In this document: positions 1 through 5,069 of the stretch, piece by piece
Numbering within the stretch: position 1 is the stretch's first letter
How the letters are laid out: the number at the start of each line of letters is the position of its first letter
Assembly: GCA_003512825.1 (NCBI GenBank)
Contig: DOOI01000072.1
Span: forward strand, 26,144 to 31,256
Origin: Paracoccaceae bacterium
GTDB taxonomy: Bacteria > Pseudomonadota > Alphaproteobacteria > Rhodobacterales > Rhodobacteraceae
DNA length: 5,113 bases
Direction: 5' to 3'
The notes under the pieces: generated by a model
The model's database searches: none
What the model saw: only the letters and a program-made list of their open reading frames with translations
What the model was told of the DNA's origin: nothing
Position numbers and translations under genes: made by a program

Positions 1-300
1 CGGCGTAAAGCCGTTCACGCCCCAAACCAGATCCGCCACGCCATCAATCGCTTGGTCGATCAATTCCGGCGGCTTACCGCCCAATTGCATCGAGGGATAG
101 TGGTCGATCTTGATACGTCCATTCGAGGCGGTCTGCACTTTGTCGATCCAGACATCCAGCACCAGCTTCGGCACATTGGCCTGTTGCGGCAAGAACTGGT
201 GCAGCTTGAGCGTCACTTCTTGCGCCATTGCCATCGAAACAGACCCGGCGAGCAACGCTGCAGCCGCCATTCCCTTGATCAAGGCTCTTCTCATTGTCAT
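1..300 (-). CDS. TRAP transporter substrate-binding protein, DctP family (N-terminal 100 residues, cut by window edge)
   Basis: This is the periplasmic binding protein of a tripartite (TRAP) uptake system, which captures an organic acid and delivers it to a DctQM-type membrane permease. My translation gives a signal peptide: a basic start (MTMRRALIKG), an alanine/leucine-rich core and an AMA-QE cleavage site near residue 26. The mature protein begins VTLKLHQFLPQQANVPK. It continues with a GRIKIDHYPSMQLGG segment near residues 61-75 and an ELIDQAIDGVADLVWG helix, all typical of DctP-family proteins. The ligand-binding arginine region lies outside the window. The start at 300 is favoured by AGGGAGGA seven bases upstream; an ATG two codons later is less well spaced. 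It follows the maleylpyruvate isomerase gene by 51 bp on the same strand, so it is probably co-transcribed with the gentisate genes. The ligand (gentisate, a hydroxybenzoate, or another acid) is inference only. Confidence 0.93.
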   Translation of the reverse strand, partial: MTMRRALIKGMAAAALLAGSVSMAMAQEVTLKLHQFLPQQANVPKLVLDVWIDKVQTASNGRIKIDHYPSMQLGGKPPELIDQAIDGVADLVWGVNGFTP

Positions 301-307
301 GTCGGTT

Positions 308-315
308 TCCTCCCT
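308..315 (-). promoter_or_regulatory. Ribosome binding site of the TRAP binding-protein gene
   Basis: On the minus strand the bases read AGGGAGGA, seven bases before the ATG at 300. This strong Shine-Dalgarno match decides the start. It also gives the transporter gene its own efficient translation initiation after the 51-bp gap from the isomerase gene. Confidence 0.75.
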
Positions 316-351
316 ATTCGACATGTCCCGGCACTGTTCCCGTGTCGCGGG

Positions 352-993
352 TTACTCTTCCCAATCCGGTTGTTTCCGGGGATGGGCTGCCGCGAATGCA
401 GGCAGTTTCTGACATTCTGCATAAACCGCGTTCACGCGCTTTAGATTCGAAATATCAATCCCAAAACGCTCGGCTGAAAATACTTGCGGCACAAGGCAAA
501 TATCCGCGAGCCCCGGCGCATCGCCATAGGCAAAGCGCGTTGCGGGACGTTGTGACAAGAGCCCCTCGCAGGCCTCCAGCCCATCGGTAAGCCACCGTGC
601 GAGCCACGCCGTTACGGCCTCTTCCGACAGATTAAGCGTGCCCCGCAGATAGGCCAGCACCCGCAGATTTTGCAGCGGATGGATCTCGCAGGCGATCACT
701 TGGGCAAAGCCCCGCACCTGAGCGCGCAGCACCGGATCGGCAGGCAAAAGCGCAGGCTCGGGGATGGTTTCGTCCAGCCATTCCAGAATGGCCAGCGATT
801 GGATCAGCGTCTCGCCTGCGTCTGTCTCCAGCGCAGGCAAGAGCTTCTGGGGGTTGATCGCCGCAAACTCCGCCGATTTCTGCGCGCCACTCTTGAGGTG
901 CACCGGAACAAACTCCGGACTCACCCCTTTTAGCCCAAAGGCAATACGGCAGCGATAAGATGAGGATGAGCGAAAATACCCCCAGTATTTCAT
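352..993 (-). CDS. nagL: Maleylpyruvate isomerase, glutathione-dependent zeta-class GST family
   Basis: The enzyme isomerises maleylpyruvate to fumarylpyruvate in the cytoplasm, using glutathione as cofactor; it is the second step of gentisate breakdown. The 213 residues match the usual length of zeta-class GST isomerases. Visible features are the N-terminal SSSSYRCRIA motif (residues 9-18), NPQKLLPAL (47-55), the glutathione-contacting QS pair (65-66) followed by AILEWLDE, and HPLQNLR (105-111). Arg8, His105, Asn109, Arg111 and Arg176 fall where I recall the substrate and glutathione ligands of Ralstonia NagL. The ATG overlaps the hydrolase stop as ATGA, with GGGAG seven bases upstream, so translation is probably coupled. 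From sequence alone it could be maleylacetoacetate isomerase (MaiA, tyrosine pathway). The adjoining gentisate dioxygenase and fumarylpyruvate hydrolase favour maleylpyruvate. Confidence 0.9.
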   Translation of the reverse strand: MKYWGYFRSSSSYRCRIAFGLKGVSPEFVPVHLKSGAQKSAEFAAINPQKLLPALETDAGETLIQSLAILEWLDETIPEPALLPADPVLRAQVRGFAQVIACEIHPLQNLRVLAYLRGTLNLSEEAVTAWLARWLTDGLEACEGLLSQRPATRFAYGDAPGLADICLVPQVFSAERFGIDISNLKRVNAVYAECQKLPAFAAAHPRKQPDWEE

Positions 994-1682
994 TCGGCCG
1001 CTCCCAGCGTCAGATCAATCGCCGTCAGCCCGTCAATCGTGCCATGGATATGATCCCCCGCCACCACAGCGCCCACACCCGAAGGCGTGCCCGTGTAGAT
1101 CAGATCGCCGGGTTCCAGATGGTAGTAACCCGACAAATGGTTGATGATCTCAGGGATCGACCAGATCAGCTCATCAAGCGTCGCAACTTGCTTGACGGTG
1201 CCATTCACGCTCATTTCGATCTTCTGCGTGCCAACGGTAAAGTCTTTGGCCTCGGTGATCGGCGAGATGACAGCGGATTGCTCGAAATCCTTGCCCAAGT
1301 CCCACGGACGACGCTTGTCCTTGCCGTCTTGCTGACGGTCGCGGCGGGTCATGTCGAGACCACAGGCATAGCCATACACCACGCTCATTGCGTCTTCTTT
1401 CGAGATACGGAACGCCGGACGCCCAATCGCCACCACCAGCTCCATCTCGTGATGATAATCGTTGGTGCCGGGCGGATAGGGAATAGTGGCCCCCGTCAGC
1501 ACCGTCGCAGAGGGCGTCTTGGTGAAGTAGAATGGCGCTTCACGGTCAACCTCATGGCCCATCTCTGCGGCATGCGCGGCATAGTTCCGACCAACACAGA
1601 AAATCCGGCGCACTGGAAAGGTTTTCTCGCTTCCCGCCACAGGCACCTGCGGATGGCGGGGAAGATCAAAAAGTGCGGTCAT
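990..1682 (-). CDS. nagK: Fumarylpyruvate hydrolase, FAH superfamily
   Basis: This cytoplasmic metal-dependent hydrolase splits fumarylpyruvate into fumarate and pyruvate, the last step of the glutathione-dependent gentisate pathway. The 230-residue protein has the single-domain FAH fold signature. CVGRNYAAHAAEMG (residues 29-42) carries a probable His37/Glu40 catalytic pair. HHEMELVVAIG (77-87) supplies Glu79 and Glu81, and GLDMTRRDRQ supplies Asp110 as the third metal ligand. PGDLIYTGTPSGVG (191-204) is the conserved C-terminal motif. The start overlaps the dioxygenase stop as ATGA, and GAGGA lies nine bases upstream. The protein fits the short NagK/FAHD1-like branch rather than the two-domain human-type fumarylacetoacetase. 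FAH-family substrate calls from sequence alone are weak (acylpyruvases look alike), but the operon makes fumarylpyruvate the best choice. Confidence 0.92.
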   Translation of the reverse strand: MTALFDLPRHPQVPVAGSEKTFPVRRIFCVGRNYAAHAAEMGHEVDREAPFYFTKTPSATVLTGATIPYPPGTNDYHHEMELVVAIGRPAFRISKEDAMSVVYGYACGLDMTRRDRQQDGKDKRRPWDLGKDFEQSAVISPITEAKDFTVGTQKIEMSVNGTVKQVATLDELIWSIPEIINHLSGYYHLEPGDLIYTGTPSGVGAVVAGDHIHGTIDGLTAIDLTLGAAE

Positions 1683-2716
1683 CTGGCGCGTTCCTCATAG
1701 TATCCAAGTTTTTCCTGCAATGGGCGATCATGCACCCGAATGAGGAAAGCAGGCGCATCGCCCGTATTCGTGTGATCCACCTCGGCAAAGACCGGCGCGG
1801 TGAACGTGTCTTTCTCGGCCCAGTCAAAGGCATGACCGTCCAGCACGGACCGCCCCTTGCCGCCAATGACGTGGAAAATCGCCGATTCCGACGACAGCGG
1901 CGGCCGCACGGTTTCGCCGGGACGGATCATCATCGCGGTAAAGCCCATCACAGGCAGCACCGAGTCACCCGTTTCGGGGTTCACATAATCCATCTCTACG
2001 ACGCCATCGGTGTATTTCGCCATTTGGCGCAACGCAGCTTCGGTGCGCTCCCACGGGAACCGCGCCATCGGATACCGACGCGCTTGATTGCCACGGCGCG
2101 ACGGCACGAGCCCTGCCGAAGCATATTCCACCAATGCCGCATCCGGGCGGTTACGCTGGGCCTGTAGCGGCGCTTCTTCCGCATAGGAGCCTTCGAGGTA
2201 GACGAAGAGCGGCAAATCAAGCGCATCCAGCCAAATCACTGGCTCGTCGCCTTCATGCCCATGGTCATGCCAATCGCCACCCGGCGTCAGCACCAGATCG
2301 CCACGGTTCATCGGCAGCTTCTCACCGTCGACCACTGTAAAGCCGCCCTTACCCTCGACGATAATCCGCGCCGCAGAGGGCGTATGACGGTGGGCAGGGG
2401 CCGTTTCGCCCGGCAAAAGCAGCTGCATGCCGATATAAATCGACGAAGTTGCCTGCATCGCACCCGTTCCGCGCCCTTGGTCCGACATCACCAGAACCCG
2501 GCGTTCGGCTTTTTCCACTGGGGTCAATTCACCAGCGCGCATCAAAAGTGGGCGCACCTTGTCAAAGCTCCAATAGCTGGGCTTCGTCGTGGGCGCGGGT
2601 TTTCCGTGTGGCAGAACCTTACGCATCATCGGCCAAAGCGGCGCGACGCCAGCTTCGGTCATTGCATCGCGGTAATCCTGCGGCAGCTCTTCAAGCGTGC
2701 CCAGTTGAACCGACAT
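1679..2716 (-). CDS. nagI: Gentisate 1,2-dioxygenase, bicupin Fe(II) ring-cleavage enzyme
   Basis: The enzyme opens the ring of gentisate (2,5-dihydroxybenzoate) with O2 between C1 and C2, giving maleylpyruvate. The 345-residue protein has two cupin domains. The N-terminal one holds the iron site: His109 and His111 in PAHRHTPSA and His150 in GGDWHDHGH. These show the same 2 and 39 residue spacing I recall for His119/121/160 of the Pseudaminobacter salicylate dioxygenase. Arg117 and Asp164 match its essential Arg127 and Asp174 at the same offset of ten. Tyr94 occupies the place of Trp104 there, which argues for gentisate rather than salicylate as substrate. The C-terminal cupin (around residues 255-330) has RPPLSSE in place of an H-x-H motif, as is usual in this family. 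The ATG at 2716 is chosen over an upstream ATG at 2758 because AGGGAGGT precedes it. It is the first gene of the operon. Confidence 0.95.
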   Translation of the reverse strand: MSVQLGTLEELPQDYRDAMTEAGVAPLWPMMRKVLPHGKPAPTTKPSYWSFDKVRPLLMRAGELTPVEKAERRVLVMSDQGRGTGAMQATSSIYIGMQLLLPGETAPAHRHTPSAARIIVEGKGGFTVVDGEKLPMNRGDLVLTPGGDWHDHGHEGDEPVIWLDALDLPLFVYLEGSYAEEAPLQAQRNRPDAALVEYASAGLVPSRRGNQARRYPMARFPWERTEAALRQMAKYTDGVVEMDYVNPETGDSVLPVMGFTAMMIRPGETVRPPLSSESAIFHVIGGKGRSVLDGHAFDWAEKDTFTAPVFAEVDHTNTGDAPAFLIRVHDRPLQEKLGYYEERAR

Positions 2717-2720
2717 TCCA

Positions 2721-2728
2721 ACCTCCCT
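2721..2728 (-). promoter_or_regulatory. Ribosome binding site that sets the gentisate dioxygenase start
   Basis: The minus strand reads AGGGAGGT, four bases before the ATG at 2716, an almost perfect Shine-Dalgarno sequence. The in-frame ATG at 2758 has no such site and would put the operator-like repeat at 2742-2760 inside the coding region, so the 14-residue extension is rejected. Confidence 0.8.
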
Positions 2729-2741
2729 GTTGCAATCCAAT

Positions 2742-2760
2742 ATATGGAATGCATACATAT
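2742..2760. promoter_or_regulatory. Inverted repeat ATATG-N9-CATAT, possible operator of the gentisate operon
   Basis: ATATG (2742-2746) and CATAT (2756-2760) are exact inverted arms around GAATGCATA, whose centre ATGCAT is itself palindromic. The total of 19 bp is a common operator size for dimeric regulators. It covers the proposed -10 and start of the dioxygenase promoter, so binding there should repress. Which protein binds is not shown; the divergent MarR regulator is the nearest candidate, and a GntR-type regulator elsewhere is an alternative. The arms are AT-only except one base each, so chance is not excluded. Confidence 0.35.
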
Positions 2761-2778
2761 TATATTGCGCCCCGTCAA
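2750..2778 (-). promoter_or_regulatory. Candidate promoter of the gentisate operon
   Basis: On the minus strand a good -35 hexamer, TTGACG (2778-2773), is followed after 17 bases by TATGCA (2755-2750), a weak -10 match. This would start transcription near 2743, with a leader of about 27 bases containing the ribosome binding site. An alternative -10 is a perfect TATAAT at 2764-2759, but no good -35 sits 17 bases before it. In either case the inverted repeat at 2742-2760 overlaps the -10 and start region, a natural place for repression. Confidence 0.35.
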
Positions 2779-2799
2779 ATAGATCGCGTACATACTAAG

Positions 2800-2814
2800 C
2801 CGATGATCAATCGG
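2800..2814. promoter_or_regulatory. Inverted repeat CCGAT-N5-ATCGG in the divergent intergenic region
   Basis: CCGAT (2800-2804) and ATCGG (2810-2814) flank GATCA as exact inverted arms. It lies about 85 bp before the dioxygenase ATG and 100 bp before the regulator ATG, upstream of the proposed -35 of the operon. That position would suit activator binding. Arms of five bases are weak evidence alone. Confidence 0.25.
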
Positions 2815-2850
2815 TGGAAGCGCATGTTGTTATGGAGTATAGCAAAACTG

Positions 2851-2865
2851 TGACCGAGTCTGTCA
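2851..2865. promoter_or_regulatory. Imperfect palindrome TGACCGA-G-TCTGTCA, possible regulator site
   Basis: The 15-bp site has seven-base arms matching at six positions around a single central G. Its left half TGACCG recurs exactly at 2877-2882 in the perfect palindrome downstream, with the two copies starting 26 bp apart. The shared half-site suggests that one protein may bind both, on the regulator side of the intergenic region. Confidence 0.35.
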
Positions 2866-2877
2866 ATAAGTTTAGCT

Positions 2878-2889
2878 GACCGTACGGTC
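2878..2889. promoter_or_regulatory. Perfect 12-bp palindrome GACCGTACGGTC, probable operator of the MarR-family gene
   Basis: This is an exact 12-bp palindrome ending 25 bases before the regulator ATG at 2915, where the transcription start or early leader should be. MarR-family genes are commonly autoregulated through palindromes at this position. The identity of the bound protein is inference. No clear -35/-10 pair for the regulator gene could be assigned around it. Confidence 0.5.
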
Positions 2890-2914
2890 GAATTTGTTGG
2901 GGAGCAAAGAAAAA

Positions 2915-3355
2915 ATGAACGACAGCTTTCGCGCGATGCCTGGCCACTTAATACGACGCGCGCATCAGGCCTCTACCGCGATCTTTGCTCAGGCAATGGC
3001 CCGCGAAGGCCTTGACTTGACGCCATTTCAGTTCGCCGCCCTCGCCACGATCTCCGGTGAACCCGGCCTGGATCAGGCCACTGTTTCCGCCCGCGCCGCC
3101 GTAGATCGCGCCACGATTGGTGGTGTCATTGACCGGCTTGTCGACAAACGCTTCGTCGCGCGCGAAGTCTCCACCAAAGACCGTCGCGCACGCGTGCTCA
3201 CACTAACCGATTCGGGAGCGGCGGCGCTGGCCCAAGTGCAGGCCGCCATCCAGAGCGTGCAAGATACCATCTGCCAAGGTTTGAGCGACGCCGATCAAGC
3301 GATGCTGGTCGAGCTGTTAACCCGCATCAGCGAAAACCACCCCAAAGGCCAGTAA
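2915..3355 (+). CDS. MarR-family transcriptional regulator, divergent from the gentisate operon
   Basis: This is a cytoplasmic dimeric winged-helix DNA-binding protein of 146 residues, the normal MarR length. The N-terminal helix (about 8-32) is followed by LDLTPFQFAALATI (33-46). The helix-turn-helix region runs from about 52 to 78 (LDQATVSARAAVDRATIGGVIDRLVDK). The wing, VAREVSTKDRRARVLTLTDSG, has the diagnostic Asp89-Arg90-Arg91. The C-terminal dimerisation helices run from about 102 to 143. The ATG at 2915 is preceded by GGGGAG ten bases upstream; an in-frame TTG seven codons earlier would lie upstream of that site and is rejected. Because it is divergent from the dioxygenase gene and shares a repeat-rich intergenic region, it most likely represses the catabolic genes and itself until an aromatic ligand binds. 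The ligand and the sign of control are inferred, not visible. Confidence 0.92.
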   Translation: MNDSFRAMPGHLIRRAHQASTAIFAQAMAREGLDLTPFQFAALATISGEPGLDQATVSARAAVDRATIGGVIDRLVDKRFVAREVSTKDRRARVLTLTDSGAAALAQVQAAIQSVQDTICQGLSDADQAMLVELLTRISENHPKGQ

Positions 3356-3371
3356 CCCCTGCGCTGCGCGG

Positions 3372-3674
3372 CTAGACCACTGCAGAGAAACACTGGATCG
3401 CCCCACCGTGCACGCCGATATCCAGCGGCCCAAAATCCGACCCGACGCAGAGCGAGAAATATTCCACCGTCGGCAAATAAATCACCTGATAATCCCCATC
3501 AGAGCGCGTCACAGTCCAGCAGGTCTGCATGATGCCACCGGAGAATTGCACCGAGACCGGGCGGGGCCGCTTCACGCGCATTTTTTGAAAATGCACCAAG
3601 GTGCTGGGGTGCCCGAGATGCGCCGCCACCTCTGCCTCCACCAACTGCGTGATATGTTGCGCCAGATCCTGCAT
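3372..3674 (-). CDS. Hypothetical protein, about 100 residues, unknown function
   Basis: I do not recognise this family. The 100-residue product begins MQDLAQHITQLVEAEVAAHLG, likely an amphipathic helix. It continues with a segment of alternating polar and hydrophobic residues (VSVQFSGG, CWTVTRSDGDYQVIYLP, YFSLCVGSDFGPLDIGVHGG) that looks like a small beta-sheet domain. No signal peptide or membrane segment is visible, so it is probably cytoplasmic. The start at 3674 is chosen because GAGGGG (minus strand, 3684-3679) lies four bases upstream. Alternative ATGs at 3686 and 3710 have weaker upstream sites and would add residues of low complexity. Its stop lies only 16 bp from the MarR-family stop, in convergent orientation, with no obvious terminator between. 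It is divergent from the DUF3237 gene. The codon pattern resembles the neighbours, so I consider it a real gene. Confidence 0.68.
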   Translation of the reverse strand: MQDLAQHITQLVEAEVAAHLGHPSTLVHFQKMRVKRPRPVSVQFSGGIMQTCWTVTRSDGDYQVIYLPTVEYFSLCVGSDFGPLDIGVHGGAIQCFSAVV

Positions 3675-3803
3675 GTTGCCCCTCATACCCGCGCTCGCCG
3701 CAGGGCTCATTCTTAATCTTGCCCAGCGCGCGCAGAAGTCAACCAAGGCTTCCCTCTTTGAACGCTCAGACTATGCTCGCATCATCGCTGATAGGAGAGC
3801 ACC

Positions 3804-4274
3804 ATGCCTGCAACCTTCCCCGTTCCAACTCTCACCCATGTCTGCGACCTATTCGTTGATCTGGACCCAATCCGCGACATGGGCCAAGGCCGTGCCGGTC
3901 AGCGCCGCATCATCCCGATTATTGGCGGACAGGTCACAGGCCCTCGGCTGTCTGGCCGTATCCTCAACCTTGGGGCCGATTGGCAAACGATCTGGAGCAA
4001 TGGCGTAGCCGAACTCGACACCCGCTACGCCATCGAAACCGATGATGGCGCCACCGTAGAGATCAAGAATTACGGTTACCGCCATGGCCCGGCGCATGTC
4101 ATCGCGGCCATCGCACGCGGCGAAGAGGTGCCCCAGAGCGATTACTACATGCGAACCCACGCACGACTGGAAAGCGGCGATCCTCGCTATGCATGGGTCA
4201 ACCGCACGCTCTTTGTCGGAACAGGCGCACGAAAAGCGGGCCAAGTCGTGGTTTCACTCTTCGCGGTAGAGTAG
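3804..4274 (+). CDS. DUF3237 (UPF0311) family protein
   Basis: The 156-residue protein covers a complete DUF3237 domain, a small beta-barrel family without an established activity. Conserved elements are RRIIPIIGGQVTGPRLSGRI (34-53), LGADWQ (56-61), GVAELDTRYAIETDDGA (67-83), IKNYGYRHGP (87-96), a segment with the SDYYMRT motif (112-118), PRYAWVNRTLFVGTGAR (127-143) and a hydrophobic final strand VVVSLFAVE. No signal peptide or membrane helix is seen, so it is likely cytoplasmic. The ATG at 3804 follows AGGAGAG five bases upstream. Members of this family are often found near aromatic and xenobiotic degradation genes, which fits the gentisate operon about 1 kb away. However, it is on the other strand behind two intervening genes, so a shared pathway is only a suggestion. 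The gene ends at the edge of the AT-rich stretch. Confidence 0.9.
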   Translation: MPATFPVPTLTHVCDLFVDLDPIRDMGQGRAGQRRIIPIIGGQVTGPRLSGRILNLGADWQTIWSNGVAELDTRYAIETDDGATVEIKNYGYRHGPAHVIAAIARGEEVPQSDYYMRTHARLESGDPRYAWVNRTLFVGTGARKAGQVVVSLFAVE

Positions 4275-4299
4275 TCATTTACAAATAACACAGCCGCCA

Positions 4300-4318
4300 A
4301 AATTGATCGAGCCAATTT
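4300..4318 (+). terminator. Weak hairpin after the DUF3237 gene, possible terminator
   Basis: AAATTG and CAATTT pair across a seven-base loop, 26 bp after the DUF3237 stop. The stem is AT-rich, has six pairs, and is followed by CGTTATT rather than a clean T run. It is the only hairpin close to the stop codon, so it is a weak terminator candidate. Confidence 0.2.
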
Positions 4319-4435
4319 CGTTATTCTGTCGAGTCGCGTTTCACACGCCATGATGATGTCCGACAGGATATATCCCAAAGTGCTATTATACATATTCAAA
4401 CGAATTATTTAATAATACTTAATAGACATTTGCGT

Positions 4436-4486
4436 AAATTCAACAAATATAACTCCAAAGCCGCAAAGCCTTAATTTGTTGGGTTT
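4436..4486 (+). repeat. Inverted repeat: 13-bp stem, 25-base loop containing a direct repeat
   Basis: Bases 4436-4448 (AAATTCAACAAAT) pair with 4474-4486 (ATTTGTTGGGTTT) along 13 positions. Eleven pairs are Watson-Crick and two are G-U if read as plus-strand RNA. The 25-base loop holds CAAAGCC twice (4456-4462 and 4464-4470), making it much more GC-rich than its surroundings. A T follows at 4487, so the plus strand ends the stem in TTTT. It could be a protein-binding site, a small RNA structure or a remnant of a mobile element end; nothing in the window decides between these. Confidence 0.45.
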
Positions 4487-4614
4487 TCAAATACTTTATT
4501 GCCCTGTGTGGCGATGCCGACACAACTATTTTACGAAACAAATTCCAAGCAATTCCTTTCCGGTTTTTCCGTCTAAACTATCAATCGAAAGATTATTTAG
4601 AATGGGGCAAATTT

Positions 4615-4854
4615 ATGTCGTTTCACTTTATGAAAGGGGACGAGTTCCTTGGATGCCGACACAGGCTCAATGGCGCGCGAGAGGTTGTCTATGACGAAGC
4701 TTCGGGAAAACGGGTCATTTTGAGCATCCGCGAAAAGTCGGTGACCGATAAGGTTCTTGAAGAGGCCCTGATAGAAGCACTGGCCTCTCGCAATATCCTT
4801 GGCGGCGTCATCTCTGCGCTGGCGCTACGGAAAATTGACATCGACTACGCCTAA
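4615..4854 (+). CDS. Hypothetical protein, 79 residues, unknown function
   Basis: I do not recognise this protein. The first part, MSFHFMKGDEFLGCRHRLNG, is followed by short beta-like stretches (REVVYDEASGKRVILSIRE, about 22-40), then a long predicted helix (VTDKVLEEALIEALASRN, 43-60) and a hydrophobic tail (ILGGVISALALRKIDIDYA). There is no signal peptide, and the tail is too short and too charged for a certain membrane helix. The ATG at 4615 has GGGG (4603-4606) eight bases upstream, a modest ribosome site; an alternative is ATG 4630. Codon use after about residue 15 resembles the neighbouring genes (many codons ending in C or G), while the first codons are more AT-rich, continuing the upstream island. 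An overlapping frame with ATG 4602 ends at 4694 and is less gene-like. Confidence 0.55.
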   Translation: MSFHFMKGDEFLGCRHRLNGAREVVYDEASGKRVILSIREKSVTDKVLEEALIEALASRNILGGVISALALRKIDIDYA

Positions 4855-5043
4855 ACGTCCCTGCGGTGGCGCTGCCCTGCTGCAAACCGACTGAGACCAG
4901 CCAAGGATAACAGGGCAACATGCGAGCAATCATCTACAAATCCGCGCTGGCGCTACACACCGACCCCTACACGCATGGCATCCTTGCGGGGGCGCCCATT
5001 TCCTTGGCGCTCTCCCAAGACGGCACGATTTCCGCATCAGTTG

Positions 5044-5065
5044 AAAGCCCGCGTCGCGGGCTTTT
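5044..5065. terminator. Strong hairpin terminator, probably bidirectional
   Basis: AAAGCCCGC (5044-5052) and GCGGGCTTT (5056-5064) form a perfect nine-pair stem with the three-base loop GTC. The plus strand continues to four T residues, and the minus strand ends in three. Short T runs after GC-rich stems are usual in alphaproteobacteria. It can end plus-strand transcription from the 79-residue protein gene. On the minus strand it lies five bases after the TAG of the possible gene entering from the right. Confidence 0.75.
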
Positions 5066-5069
5066 CCGT

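Larger units (their letters stand above)
4275..4614. other. AT-rich gene-free stretch of 340 bp with several inverted repeats
   Basis: I see no convincing gene here on either strand. The 120 bases 4381-4500 contain only about 26% G+C by hand count, far below the genes on both sides. The stretch carries AAATTG-N7-CAATTT (4300-4318), a perfect GGATATATCC palindrome (4366-4375), a 13-bp palindrome ATTATT-T-AATAAT (4404-4416) and a long hairpin (4436-4486). It may hold the promoter of the downstream small gene. The base composition is also compatible with an acquired segment or a decayed gene. No transposase, integrase, tRNA or flanking target duplication was found. Confidence 0.6.

Noticed and set aside
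960..2167. Long plus-strand open frames (960-1700, 1532-2167) opposite the hydrolase and dioxygenase genes
   Set aside because: They are antisense shadows of well-recognised genes, rich in Arg/His/Pro as expected from reading GC-rich codons on the wrong strand.
2717..2758. A 14-residue N-terminal extension of the gentisate dioxygenase from an ATG at 2758
   Set aside because: The strong AGGGAGGT sits just before the ATG at 2716, and the extension would cover the promoter and operator-like repeat.
3849..4244. A 131-residue minus-strand frame opposite the DUF3237 gene
   Set aside because: The plus strand carries a full conserved domain with a good ribosome site. The antisense frame has no recognisable motif.
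4513..4663. The 12-base direct repeat GATGCCGACACA at 4513-4524 and 4652-4663
   Set aside because: One repeat of this length is expected by chance in 5 kb. The flanks do not match, and no mobile element lies between.
4476..4694. A 72-residue plus-strand frame inside the AT-rich stretch, overlapping the start of the 79-residue gene
   Set aside because: It begins within the hairpin at 4436-4486, has no ribosome site and its composition does not look like protein-coding DNA.
4816..4956. The 13-base repeat GCGCTGGCGCTAC at 4816-4828 and 4944-4956
   Set aside because: It is low-complexity Ala/Leu coding-type sequence and the similarity does not extend outward. No element ends or target duplications are seen.
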